Assembly (NCBI GenBank): GCA_946480485.1
Contig: CAMLJW010000084.1
Span: 1 to 15,166 of the forward strand
Direction: 5' to 3'
From: an uncultured Streptomyces sp.
GTDB taxonomy: Bacteria > Actinomycetota > Actinomycetes > Streptomycetales > Streptomycetaceae
Length of the DNA: 15,166 nucleotides
Position numbers and translations under genes: made by a program. The notes under the pieces are model-generated. The model saw nothing but the letters and a program-made list of their open reading frames with translations, did not search any database and was not told the DNA's origin. Shown piece after piece: positions 7,848 to 14,678 of the stretch. Every line of letters begins with the position of its first letter. Position 1 is the stretch's first letter.

Positions 7848-9813
7848 CACTTGAGGTAGACGAGGCCGTCGGTGGTGACGGTGGGGCGGCCGGAGGTTCC
7901 GACGACCACGATCTTGATGGTGTGCTTGGCTGGACCAGGTCCTGGTCCAGATCGCGTTCCGGTACTTGGCGGTGGAGGATTTCAGGTCGACGGTCGCCAC
8001 CTTGGTCCCGTCCACGTACACGTACGCCTGGCCGGACGTGGCGGCGCGGGAGACCACCCAGGCGGCCGACCTGCCGGTGAAGGTCCAGGTCAGGCTGTCG
8101 TTCTTCGACGTCCGGAGGCGTGGTGCCGCTTACCACACGCCGGCCACTCGCTCCAATGCGGCGGGTCAGCGGAGCAACGAGTTGGCCGACCTCGGGGATG
8201 CGCAGCGGGCGCGCCAACACCACGACGCACAGGCCGATGACGGCGGCGCCGGCCACCAGGCCCGACACGTCCCCCGCGAGACCGTCACCCAGCCGCTCCG
8301 TGAACCAGTCGCTTGCCGCGTACGCCAGGGCGGCGCCCGGCAGGCACGCGACGCCGAGGCGCAGATGCGTGCCGAGGACCCGCTCCAGAGGGCGACCCAG
8401 CCTGCGGCGCAGCACGAGCGCGGTGCAGCACAGGCCCGCCGTGCAGGCGATCGCGTACGCGGCCGCGATTCCGGTGACCGCCCAGCGCGCGGGCAGCAGG
8501 GCGTACGAGGTCGCGGACAGCCCCGCGTTGACGCCGGCGATGACCAGGGTCAGCAGGAACGGCGTACGGGTGTCGCCGAGCGCGTAGAAGCCGCGGGAGA
8601 GTACGTACTGCGCGGAGAAGGCCGCCAGCCCGGGTGCGAACGCCGCCAGGACCCAGCCGATCGCCCGGGCGTCGGCGTCGCTCACCTGCCCGTACTGGTA
8701 GGCGAGACCGGCGAGTTGGGGCGCGAGTACGAGGAAGAGGAACGCGGCGGGCACGATCGCCACCGCTGTCGTGCGCAGGGTCCGGGAGAGGCCGGCGGCC
8801 ACATGCGTCAGGTCTCCGTCGGCGGCGGCCCGGCTCATCCGCGGCAGCAGTGCGGTGACCAGGGAGACGGTGATGATGCCCTGCGGTACCACCCACAGTT
8901 GGTAGGCACTGCTGTAGGCGGTGTAGCCGACGCCCTCCGTGACGCCCTCGGCGACGGCCCGCACCCCGGCGGAGGTGGACAGGCGGGTCACCACCCAGTA
9001 CGCGACCTGGTTGGCCAGGACCAGCAGCAGCGTCCACACGGCGGCCCGCACCGGCCGCCCGAGACCCGATCCGCGCCAGTCGAACCGCGGCCGCCACCTG
9101 AACCCGGCCGCCCGCAGCGACGGCAGCAGCGCCAGCGCCTGGACGGCGATACCCGCGGTACTGCCCGCTCCGAGCAGGAGCAGCTGGCCGTCCGTGACCT
9201 CACCCGCCGTGCTCGCGGTACGGGCGATCGCCAGGTAGAGCCCGAAGACCGCGATCACGGTGACGTTGTTGAGCACCGGGGTCCACATCATCGCCCCGAA
9301 CCGGTCGCGGGCGTTGAGGACCTGGCCGAGCACGGTGAACACGCCGTAGAAGAGGATCTGCGGAAGGCAGTAACGGGCGAGCGCGACGGTCAGGTCGCGC
9401 TGGGAGCCCGCGTAGTCGGTGTACGCGGAGACGACCCAGGGCGCGGCAACGACAGCGAACGTCGTGATCGCGGTGAGGGCGGTCAGGCAGAGCGTGAGCA
9501 GCCGGTCGGTGTACGCGACCCCGCCGTCCGCGTGCTCCTTCGCCGCCCGCACCAGCTCCGGCACGAACACCGAGTTCAGCGCCCCGCCGATCAGCAGGAT
9601 GTAGACGATGTTCGGCACGGTGTTGGCGACGTTGTAGGCATCGCCGAGCAACGCCGTACCCAAGGCCGCGACCACGACCGCGCCCCGGACGAACCCGGTG
9701 GCCCGCGACGCCAGGGAGCCCAGCATCATCACGGCCCCGCCGCGCAGCCGGGATGTCGGACGGGACTTCGGACCCGAACCCGTGGCGGCTTCCGCCTGTT
9801 CCTGAGCCGTCAC
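7702..9813 (-). CDS. murJ: MurJ/MviN lipid II flippase with aberrant C-terminal extension
   Basis: Polytopic MOP-superfamily membrane protein that flips lipid II for peptidoglycan synthesis. GTG start at 9813, behind GGGAGGA. After a short cytosolic tail the sequence is typical MurJ: GSLASRATGFVRGAV, ALGTALLGDAYNVANTVPNIVY, GGALNSVFVPEL. Then come PVLNNVTVIAVFGLYL, YQLWVVPQGIITVSLVTALLPRMS split by a short break, and SRGFYALGDTRTPF. About 14 membrane segments extend to about residue 550 (VVVLARPLRIPEV). Matching sequence ends near 8130 (about residue 560), the usual length. The frame does not stop there but runs another roughly 140 codons, out of phase with a secreted-protein fragment and then through low-complexity sequence, to TGA at 7702. 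The normal 3' end was evidently lost in a rearrangement. The core is complete, so activity is possible. It is divergent from a FemX-like gene, so the two probably act on the same cell-wall precursor. Confidence 0.9.
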   Translation of the reverse strand: MTAQEQAEAATGSGPKSRPTSRLRGGAVMMLGSLASRATGFVRGAVVVAALGTALLGDAYNVANTVPNIVYILLIGGALNSVFVPELVRAAKEHADGGVAYTDRLLTLCLTALTAITTFAVVAAPWVVSAYTDYAGSQRDLTVALARYCLPQILFYGVFTVLGQVLNARDRFGAMMWTPVLNNVTVIAVFGLYLAIARTASTAGEVTDGQLLLLGAGSTAGIAVQALALLPSLRAAGFRWRPRFDWRGSGLGRPVRAAVWTLLLVLANQVAYWVVTRLSTSAGVRAVAEGVTEGVGYTAYSSAYQLWVVPQGIITVSLVTALLPRMSRAAADGDLTHVAAGLSRTLRTTAVAIVPAAFLFLVLAPQLAGLAYQYGQVSDADARAIGWVLAAFAPGLAAFSAQYVLSRGFYALGDTRTPFLLTLVIAGVNAGLSATSYALLPARWAVTGIAAAYAIACTAGLCCTALVLRRRLGRPLERVLGTHLRLGVACLPGAALAYAASDWFTERLGDGLAGDVSGLVAGAAVIGLCVVVLARPLRIPEVGQLVAPLTRRIGASGRRVVSGTTPPDVEERQPDLDLHRQVGRLGGLPRRHVRPGVRVRGRDQGGDRRPEILHRQVPERDLDQDLVQPSTPSRSWSSEPPAAPPSPPTASSTSSGRATSGPGPRRRRDTGPRCTPASALPAEKAHPCGGHRRSGAARRARHQ
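7848..8115 (-). pseudogene. Fragment of a secreted-protein C-terminal beta-domain, frameshifted
   Basis: Minus strand, in a frame different from murJ: KNDSLTWTFTGRSAAWVVS, GQAYVYVDGTKVATVDL and YRNAIWTRTWSS. After a one-base frame change near 7935 it continues HTIKIVVVGTSGRPTVTTD and GLVYL. This is the familiar end of many Streptomyces extracellular proteins, a beta-sandwich domain with the pattern VYVDG-KVATVDL...W...WS...HTIKIVV-GT-GRP. The parent enzyme cannot be told. There is no start codon context, the upstream part is missing and the usual stop is absent. It abuts the end of the MurJ-matching sequence, so one deletion probably removed both the murJ end and the front of this gene. Confidence 0.65.
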
Positions 9814-9829
9814 GCCGCGTGTCCTCCCC

Positions 9830-9843
9830 GCCGCTCGAGCGGC
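9830..9843. repeat. 14-bp perfect palindrome in the murJ leader
   Basis: GCCGCTCGAGCGGC has no spacer and lies 16 nt upstream of the murJ GTG, next to its ribosome binding site, in the 143-bp divergent murJ-femX region. As RNA it cannot fold tightly without a loop, so a dimeric DNA-binding protein or chance are both possible. Confidence 0.35.
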
Positions 9844-9956
9844 TCAGCGGAATTCCCCGCCACAGACCCGGGCCGCCAGGCGTGCAAGAGACAGGCGGGT
9901 CTGTCCCGCCGCCCTCCCGGCGGAGGAGTACGGAACAGATCGAGGAGACCTGCCAC

Positions 9957-11126
9957 ATGGCCGTGACAGAGGCGCAGATGTCCGAAGCCACCCACACCCG
10001 CAGCTACGACGTGCTGACCGCGACCGCCGAGCAGCATCTGGGATATCTGGACTCTCTCCCCGGACAGGCGAGCTTCCTGCAGTACCCGTCCTGGGCCGCG
10101 GTGAAGGCGGGCTGGAAGGCGGAACGGCTGGGCTGGTTCGACGGCTCGGGGCGCCAGTGCGGCGCCGCCCAGGTGCTGTACCGGCCACTGCCCGGAACAC
10201 GCCGGTACTTCGCCTACCTGCCGGAAGGGCCGGTGGTCGACTGGGCGGACCCGATGCTGCCGCACCTGCTTCAGCCGCTGCTGGAGCACCTGCGGTCGGC
10301 CGGCGCCTTCGCGGTGCGGATGGGGCCGCCGCTGCCGTACCGCCGCTGGAATGCCGCGACCCTCAAGACGGCGGCCGGCCCCGGCCGCCGTGTCGGCGAC
10401 GTGCTGCCGGACCTCGTCGACCCGGTCGGTGCCGCCGTCGCGGACCGGCTGCGGGCGGCCGGATGGCGGCGCTGCGGCGAGGAGGGCAACCCCGGCGACG
10501 CACAGCCCCGCCACCTCTTTGAAGTGCGGCTCGCCGGCCGCAGCCTCGACGACCTGTGGGCGGGGCTGAACCAGGAGTGGCGGCGCAACATAAAGAGGGC
10601 GGCGAAGGCCGACGTCGAGCCCTGCGTCGGTACGGCCGACTACCTCCCGGAGTTCCACAGGCTGCTGCAGCTCACCGAGCGGCGCGACGGCTTCCGGCTC
10701 GGACGCTCGCTGGAGTACTTCCAGTGCCAGTACCGGGAGCTCAACGCAGAGGAGCCCGGCCGCATGCGGCTCTACCTGGCCTGGTACGACGGGGAAGTGC
10801 TCGCCGCCCACACGCTGATCGTGGCTGGGCGCCGGGCCTGGTACCAGACGGGCGCGTCCGCCGACCACCGCCGCGAGGTGCGGCCGAGCAACGCCCTGCA
10901 GTGGCGGATGCTCCGGGACGCGCACGCGCTGGGCGCCGAGGTGTACGACATGCGGGGCGTGCCCGACGTACTGGATCCGCAGGAGCGGGCGTTCGGCCTG
11001 ATGCGCTGGAAGCTCGGCACGGGAGGCCAGGTCGTCGAGACGCTCGGTGAGTGGGAGCTGCCGCTTGAGGGCGCCGTCAACAAGACCCTGCACCGTGCCA
11101 TGCAGAGGTATCTGGCACGGCGTTGA
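9957..11126 (+). CDS. femX: FemX/FemAB-family aminoacyltransferase (peptidoglycan interpeptide bridge)
   Basis: 389 residues, the usual size for FemABX peptidyltransferases, which add amino acids from aminoacyl-tRNA to the peptide stem of peptidoglycan precursors. In streptomycetes this is normally glycine on LL-diaminopimelate. Family signs: FLQYPSWAAVKAGWKAERLGWF near the start (broken here after 20 residues in the family pattern), YLPEGPVVDW, then the second acyltransferase half LNQEWRRNIKRAAK, LLQLTERRDGF, AHTLIVAGRRAWYQTGASAD, RPSNALQWRMLRDAHALGA and YDMRGVPD. The ATG at 9957 follows CGAGGAG at about 8 nt; an earlier in-frame start at 9753 lies inside murJ and is rejected. It is divergent from murJ. 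It could be the housekeeping enzyme or a paralogue of the VanK type; the sequence alone does not decide. Confidence 0.9.
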   Translation: MAVTEAQMSEATHTRSYDVLTATAEQHLGYLDSLPGQASFLQYPSWAAVKAGWKAERLGWFDGSGRQCGAAQVLYRPLPGTRRYFAYLPEGPVVDWADPMLPHLLQPLLEHLRSAGAFAVRMGPPLPYRRWNAATLKTAAGPGRRVGDVLPDLVDPVGAAVADRLRAAGWRRCGEEGNPGDAQPRHLFEVRLAGRSLDDLWAGLNQEWRRNIKRAAKADVEPCVGTADYLPEFHRLLQLTERRDGFRLGRSLEYFQCQYRELNAEEPGRMRLYLAWYDGEVLAAHTLIVAGRRAWYQTGASADHRREVRPSNALQWRMLRDAHALGAEVYDMRGVPDVLDPQERAFGLMRWKLGTGGQVVETLGEWELPLEGAVNKTLHRAMQRYLARR

Positions 11127-11376
11127 GGACAGCCCCGGGGCGTGCGGATCGGTCATGGGGAAACACTAGCCCCAAGTGCTAAGTGATTTAGTAGGGTGGG
11201 TCCACCTCGATGGGTGATGGGGGCCCGGGGGAGTGGGAGAGGTGCGCCGGCGGTCGGTGCGTCTCCGACAGACTGCACGTCGGCGTGGGGATCCGGTGTC
11301 CGCCCGGGTTATGCCCTCCTCGCCACATGGTGGGTGGGCGTAAAGGGCGCGGAGACACGACTTGGGGGGATGCCTG
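11127..11376. other. Intergenic region before the methyltransferase
   Basis: 250 bp without a supported gene. It is less GC-rich around 11155-11200, where AAACACTAG and the third CTAAR-N3-YTTAG palindrome lie. TAGGGT (11192-11197) just after the palindrome is a possible -10, but no convincing -35 is seen. Confidence 0.5.
11179..11191. promoter_or_regulatory. CTAAR-N3-YTTAG palindrome, copy 3
   Basis: CTAAG-TGA-TTTAG, within AGTGCTAAG...TTTAGTAG. Its left flank matches copy 2 and its right flank matches copy 1, so it links the three. It lies 185 nt upstream of the methyltransferase start and directly before a possible -10 (TAGGGT). Regulator unknown. Confidence 0.45.
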
Positions 11377-12147
11377 ATGAGGGCAGCGGGCAGGAGAACG
11401 TCAGTATTGAAGTCGGGGGTCAAGCGGCTCTTGGGACGTGCTGGATTCGACATCGTGCGCAGCACCAACAACCTGGGTGGCGTCGACGACTTCATCCCGT
11501 TCGAGGCGACATTGCGGGCTGCACGGGCGGCCGGTCTGTCGGTCGGTGACTACATCGACGAGGTCATGAACGGGACGCCAGGCGCCACCCGGTCCACCAT
11601 TGATGAACTACGCGCTCTCGGCGTCTTCGCTGCCGACCCGAACACGGTGCTGGAGATTGGTCCCGGGTCGGGGCGGTACCTGGAGAAGACGCTGAAGGAG
11701 TGTTCACCAGACCGCTACGAGATCTACGAGACGGCAGCGCCCTGGGCCAACTACCTGGTGGACACATTCGGCGTGGTCGCCCAACCGACCGCAGGATGCA
11801 GCCTCGCCCCGACACCCGACGGCAGCATCGACCTCGTTCAGGCCCATAAGGTCTTCAACACCGTGACCTTCCTCTGCGCCTCCCGCTACTTCTTCGAGAT
11901 GGCACGCGTCACGCGCCCCGGTGGTCGGATCGTCTTCGACGTAATGACAGAGACCTGCCTGGACCCGGCCGCGGTACGCGCCTGGGCGACGCAGGGCGGC
12001 GCGGGGCACGACTCCTACCCAGCCGCCATGCCTCGCCGGACATGCGTGGACCTCTTCGTGACCCTCGGCTGCAGCCTGGAGGCCAGCTTCCTGGCACCCA
12101 TGGGCGTCGCCTCCACGGAGGTGCTTGTCTTCGGAAAGAGGACCTGA
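11377..12147 (+). CDS. Class I SAM-dependent methyltransferase
   Basis: 256 residues. The Rossmann-type core is clear: SAM-binding motif I VLEIGPGSGRYLEKTL (91-106), acidic end of strand 2 in YEIYETA (114-120), DGSIDLVQAHKVFN (148-161) as motif IV region, and VTRPGGRIVFDVM (178-190). An N-terminal helical part (1-85) contains GDYIDEVMNGTPGAT. The start chosen is ATG 11377 behind a GGGGGGA tract; TTG 11362 would put that tract inside the gene. Substrate unknown. Similar stand-alone methyltransferases often accompany glycan or natural-product genes, but nothing nearby confirms that. Base composition appears somewhat less GC-rich than in murJ and femX, and a transposase fragment follows at once, which fits acquired DNA. 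Confidence in the fold is high, in the role low. Confidence 0.85.
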   Translation: MRAAGRRTSVLKSGVKRLLGRAGFDIVRSTNNLGGVDDFIPFEATLRAARAAGLSVGDYIDEVMNGTPGATRSTIDELRALGVFAADPNTVLEIGPGSGRYLEKTLKECSPDRYEIYETAAPWANYLVDTFGVVAQPTAGCSLAPTPDGSIDLVQAHKVFNTVTFLCASRYFFEMARVTRPGGRIVFDVMTETCLDPAAVRAWATQGGAGHDSYPAAMPRRTCVDLFVTLGCSLEASFLAPMGVASTEVLVFGKRT

Positions 12148-12162
12148 CCCCCAGAAGGCTTC

Positions 12163-12386
12163 CGCTTGCCGATCGGCAGTCCCACTTCTCCATCCGCCTT
12201 CTCTGGGCGGATGGCGCCTACGCCGGGAGGCTGGTCGACTGGGCGAGGGAGAAACTCCAGCCCACCCTGGACATCGTCAAACGCTCCGACGACACCGCGG
12301 GGTTCGTGGTGCCATCAAGACGGTGGTAGTGGAGCGCACGTTGAGCTGGCTGGTGCGCTCGCGGCGCCTGGTACGCGACTATGAGA
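12163..12386 (+). pseudogene. IS5-like transposase fragment (DDE type), truncated at both ends and frameshifted
   Basis: Translates as IRLLWADGAYAGRLVDWARE, then LDIVKRSDDTAGFVV and RRW; a TAG (12327-12329) interrupts. One frame over it continues VVERTLSWLVRSRRLVRDYE. Together these match the second Asp region (WADGAYAG) and the final Glu region (RRWVVERT-W-RRL-RDYE) of IS5-group transposases common in Streptomyces. Restoring one base between CGGTGG and TAGTGG gives RRWVVERT without a break, so a one-base deletion is likely. The front of the enzyme, the C-terminus and recognisable terminal inverted repeats are absent. Confidence 0.85.
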
Positions 12387-12476
12387 TGGAGGGAGGCAAT
12401 CTCATCGGCAGCGGATTCCAGAGCCTCCGCCATTCCAGCCCGAAATCGGCGGGCCTCGCTGTCGGCGGCGTGCAAT
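12387..12476. other. Short unassigned gap between the transposase fragment and the nickel permease gene
   Basis: About 90 bp downstream of both convergent features. No gene, no strong hairpin and no IS end could be recognised. Confidence 0.5.
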
Positions 12477-13601
12477 TCAGTCCACGGCCTGCTGCGGAGC
12501 AAGTGCCCACTTCTCCGCGAGGCGGCCGTAGCGCCAGATCAACAGCGCGGCCGCCCAGGTGACGACGAAGAGGAGGACGACGACGTACCCGACGGCGTTG
12601 AGGTCGATGCCGCCGACCCACTCCCAGAAGGCGCCGTGTAGCGAGAGCTTCTCCGCGGCGATCGACAGCAGCTCGACCGTGCCGATGAGCAGCGCGGCGG
12701 CGACCGACAGGCCGGTGACGGTGATGTTGTAGAAGACCTTGCGGACCGGGTTGGAGAAGGCCCAGGAGTACGCGAAGTTCATGAACGAGCCGTCGATCGT
12801 GTCCAGCAGGCTCATCCCGGCCGCGAACAGCACCGGCAGGCACAGGATCGCGTACCAGGGGATGCCCGCCCCGGCCGCACCCGCCGCGAGGAAGAGCAGC
12901 GAGACCTCGGTGGCCGTGTCGAAGCCCAGGCCGAAGAGGAAGCCCAGCGGGTACATGTGCCAGGGCTTGCCCACGGCACGGGTGGCACGGCCCAGGATCC
13001 GCGTCATGACCCCGCCGCCGCTGTTCAGCTGCGCCTCCAGGTCCGCCTCGGTGTGACCGCCGGTGCGCATCCGGCGGAAGACCTTCAGGATTCCGACCAG
13101 GGCGACGAGGTTGAAGGCGGCGATGACGTAGAGGAAGACGCCGGAGACCGAGGTGCCGAAGAGTCCCAGGGTCTGCTGCAGCGCGGAGCCGTCGTCCTGC
13201 ACCGGCCCGGCGAGGGAGCGCACGCCGAGCGCGAAGAGGAGGGCGAGCAGGAAGACGACGGTCGAGTGGCCGAGGGAGAAGAAGAAACCGACCGAGAGCG
13301 GCCGTTGCCCGTCCGAGATCAGCTTGCGGGTGGTGTTGTCGATCGCGGCGATGTGGTCCGCGTCGAAGGCATGCCGCATGCCCAGCACGTAGGCGGTGAC
13401 CCCGAGGCCGACGCCGAACGCCCCCTGGCCGCCCAGGTCGAAGTTCTGGGGAACGACGACGAGCAGCAGCGTGCCCCAGCCGATGACGTGCAGGGCGAGG
13501 ATCGCCGCCGCGAGGCCGCCGGCCCGGGCCCATTCACGGGGGGTGAGTGCTCCGCGTATGCGCCGGACGAGGCCCGGCTCGGGCTGGGGGGCAACGGTCA
13601 T
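12477..13601 (-). CDS. NiCoT-family nickel/cobalt permease (HoxN/NixA type)
   Basis: 374-residue secondary importer for Ni2+ and/or Co2+ in the cytoplasmic membrane, usually feeding urease, hydrogenase, Ni-superoxide dismutase or B12 synthesis. The family's signature is at residues 76-92, RHAFDADHIAAIDNTTR, in the second membrane segment. The other conserved stretches are FFFSLGHSTVVFLLA, FGLGFDTATEVSLLFL and FAAGMSLLDTIDGSFM, so all four NiCoT signatures are present. About eight membrane segments with a hydrophilic middle loop. ATG 13601 is chosen because GAGGA lies before it and the N-terminus MTVAPQPEPG is typical; the open frame extends 75 codons further up, through the operator, and that part is not coding. 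A Nur-type operator lies 66 nt upstream, so nickel repression is expected. Metal preference (Ni over Co) rests on that operator only. Confidence 0.94.
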   Translation of the reverse strand: MTVAPQPEPGLVRRIRGALTPREWARAGGLAAAILALHVIGWGTLLLVVVPQNFDLGGQGAFGVGLGVTAYVLGMRHAFDADHIAAIDNTTRKLISDGQRPLSVGFFFSLGHSTVVFLLALLFALGVRSLAGPVQDDGSALQQTLGLFGTSVSGVFLYVIAAFNLVALVGILKVFRRMRTGGHTEADLEAQLNSGGGVMTRILGRATRAVGKPWHMYPLGFLFGLGFDTATEVSLLFLAAGAAGAGIPWYAILCLPVLFAAGMSLLDTIDGSFMNFAYSWAFSNPVRKVFYNITVTGLSVAAALLIGTVELLSIAAEKLSLHGAFWEWVGGIDLNAVGYVVVLLFVVTWAAALLIWRYGRLAEKWALAPQQAVD

Positions 13602-13655
13602 GGTGGTGTCCTCGATCCGGGTCGTGCTTGGCGTCGCGCTCGATTCTCTATGACG

Positions 13656-13684
13656 ATTAATAGTTAGATGCAAAGGGGTTGCAA
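13656..13684 (-). promoter_or_regulatory. Candidate promoter of the nickel permease gene
   Basis: On the minus strand, TTGCAA (13679-13684) can serve as -35 and the AT-rich TATTAA/ATTAAT about 16-17 bp downstream (13656-13662) as -10. The -35 is one half of the Nur-type operator, so repressor binding would block polymerase. Assigned by pattern. Confidence 0.45.
13668..13684. promoter_or_regulatory. Nur-type nickel operator
   Basis: ATGCAA-AGGGG-TTGCAA fits the tTGCaa-N5-ttGCAA box described for Nur, the nickel-responsive Fur-family repressor of Streptomyces coelicolor, with one mismatch at the outermost base. It overlaps the candidate -35 of the nickel permease gene, as expected for a repressor. 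No nur gene lies in the window. Confidence 0.82.
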
Positions 13685-13740
13685 TAACTTGTATGAAGCT
13701 GCTGCTCGACTGATACGCAGCTGAGGAAGAGCGGGCGAGC

Positions 13741-14391
13741 TCAGTGCCCGGCGTGTCCTGCGTGGCGGCCGGGGCGCTCGTGCCGGCTCGCCGGCTTCCG
13801 GTCGTCCGGTATGTGGTGCCCCTCACGCAGCCCGGACAGAGTCACCGTGACGAGGCGGTCGGCCGCCGCTTCGGAGGGCAGGGCGGAAGCGGCCGTCAGG
13901 GCGTGCAGGCAGTAGGTCGCCAGCTCATCGGGCGCGACGTCGTCACGGAAGACGCCGGTCTTCGCACCCTCGGCCAGCAGGTCGCGGATCATGCCGTGGA
14001 GTTGCTGCTGGGCTTGGGCGACGCGCTCGTCCTGGTGGAGGAGTGCGCCGAGTTCGGTGCCGCGGTGCCCTCGGGACTGGCGCGAAATGTGGGCGAATGC
14101 CCTCAGGACCGCCTCGAGTTGGTCGCCGGGCCCATCGGTCTGGTCCCGGACTTCCGCCAGCTGTCCCAGGTGCTCGGTGATCTGGCGGTCATGCCAGGCG
14201 AGCAGGATCGTCTCTACGTCCGGGAAGTACTTGTACAGCGTGGCCCGCCCGATGCCGGCCTGTTCGGCGATCTGCGACATCGTCACCGACCGTACGCCGC
14301 GCTCGGCGGCCAGCTCCGCAGTGGTGTTCAGAATCGCGTCGCGCACCGCACGGCGGTGCGCCTCGATCGTCTCGTTCCACAGCTTGGGCAC
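13741..14391 (-). CDS. TetR-family transcriptional regulator with His-rich tail
   Basis: 216 residues. The N-terminal helix-turn-helix domain (about 10-58) contains ILNTTAELAAERGVRSVTM, SQIAEQAGIGRATLYKYFPD and VETILLAWH, the usual TetR layout. The C-terminal ligand domain is all-helical (AFAHISRQSRGHRGTELG..., TYCLHALTAASALPSEAAADRL), of the kind that ends in LREGHHIPDD. The last residues are SRHERPGRHAGHAGH, with five His in 15 residues. The start chosen is GTG 14391, giving VPKLWNETIEAHRR; the frame continues upstream but into the divergent promoter region. No ribosome binding site precedes it, and TACACT (14398-14403, minus strand) lies 6 nt upstream, so the mRNA may be leaderless. A likely operator sits between it and the divergent small membrane gene, so it probably controls that unit and itself. 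The ligand is unknown; the tail hints at a metal. Confidence 0.9.
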   Translation of the reverse strand: MPKLWNETIEAHRRAVRDAILNTTAELAAERGVRSVTMSQIAEQAGIGRATLYKYFPDVETILLAWHDRQITEHLGQLAEVRDQTDGPGDQLEAVLRAFAHISRQSRGHRGTELGALLHQDERVAQAQQQLHGMIRDLLAEGAKTGVFRDDVAPDELATYCLHALTAASALPSEAAADRLVTVTLSGLREGHHIPDDRKPASRHERPGRHAGHAGH

Positions 14392-14430
14392 CGCATCAGT
14401 GTACGTGGCGGCGATGTCGATACGCCGTGG

Positions 14431-14461
14431 TTGACACCGTAGACACCATGTCTCGTAAAGT
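14431..14461 (+). promoter_or_regulatory. Promoter of the small membrane protein operon with probable TetR operator
   Basis: TTGACA (14431-14436) is a perfect -35; TAAAGT (14456-14461) is the best -10, with a long 19-bp spacer. Inside the spacer lies GTAGACA-CCA-TGTCTCG (14439-14455), a palindrome with perfect 5-bp inner arms AGACA/TGTCT, well placed for the divergent TetR protein. GACACC also occurs twice in tandem (14433 and 14442). Operator assignment is inferred from position and symmetry. Confidence 0.6.
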
Positions 14462-14505
14462 GCGGGTGTCGACCGCCCTGCATCCGAGCCCTCAAGGACG
14501 CACAC

Positions 14506-14673
14506 ATGGCTGACTCGCCCTCTTCCCCCGATACCGCCGGCTACGGGCCTGGCCCCACAGCGCATCCGGGCATGCCCCGCTGGGTGAAGGTGTTCGGGAT
14601 CGTCGCCGGATCCGCGCTGCTGGTGGCGTTCGTGCTCATGCACGCGATGGGTGGCGGGATGGGCGGCCACTGA
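14506..14673 (+). CDS. Small single-pass membrane protein with Met/Gly/His tail
   Basis: 55 residues. ATG 14506 is preceded by AAGGA at 7 nt. A Pro/Ser/Gly-rich N-terminus (about 25 residues) is followed by PRWVKVFGIVAG and one membrane segment (about 27-45, VFGIVAGSALLVAFVLMHA), ending MGGGMGGH. That tail offers Met and His ligands, which could bind copper or a similar metal; this is speculation from composition. It is the first gene of a unit with the membrane gene 5 nt downstream, and is probably controlled by the divergent TetR regulator. I recognise no named family. It resembles short hypothetical proteins that precede similar membrane proteins in Streptomyces. Confidence 0.75.
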   Translation: MADSPSSPDTAGYGPGPTAHPGMPRWVKVFGIVAGSALLVAFVLMHAMGGGMGGH

Positions 14674-14678
14674 GCGCC

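Noticed and set aside
7466..7909. Minus-strand frame with ATG near 7706 as a small gene
   Set aside because: No recognisable domain, composition typical of chance frames at this GC content. Its upstream part contains only the secreted-protein fragment.
6750..8057. 435-codon minus-strand frame spanning the 5' end of the DUF3592-like gene
   Set aside because: It begins in the secreted-protein fragment and then runs out of phase through noncoding and other-frame sequence, so no single protein is supported.
7966..9966. 666-codon plus-strand open frame opposite murJ
   Set aside because: Arg/Gln/Gly/Asp-rich without domains or membrane segments; MurJ on the other strand is unambiguous.
9810..11156. 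448-codon minus-strand open frame opposite femX
   Set aside because: Low-complexity composition, crosses the divergent promoter region; FemX on the plus strand fits its family over its whole length.
11155..11175. TGGGG...CCCCA hairpin after femX as a terminator
   Set aside because: Only five base pairs with a loop of about nine bases; too weak to call.
13656..13673. ATTAATAGTTAG near the nickel promoter as a fourth copy of the palindrome
   Set aside because: It lacks the CTAA half at the required spacing; the AT-rich run is better explained as the -10 region next to the Nur box.
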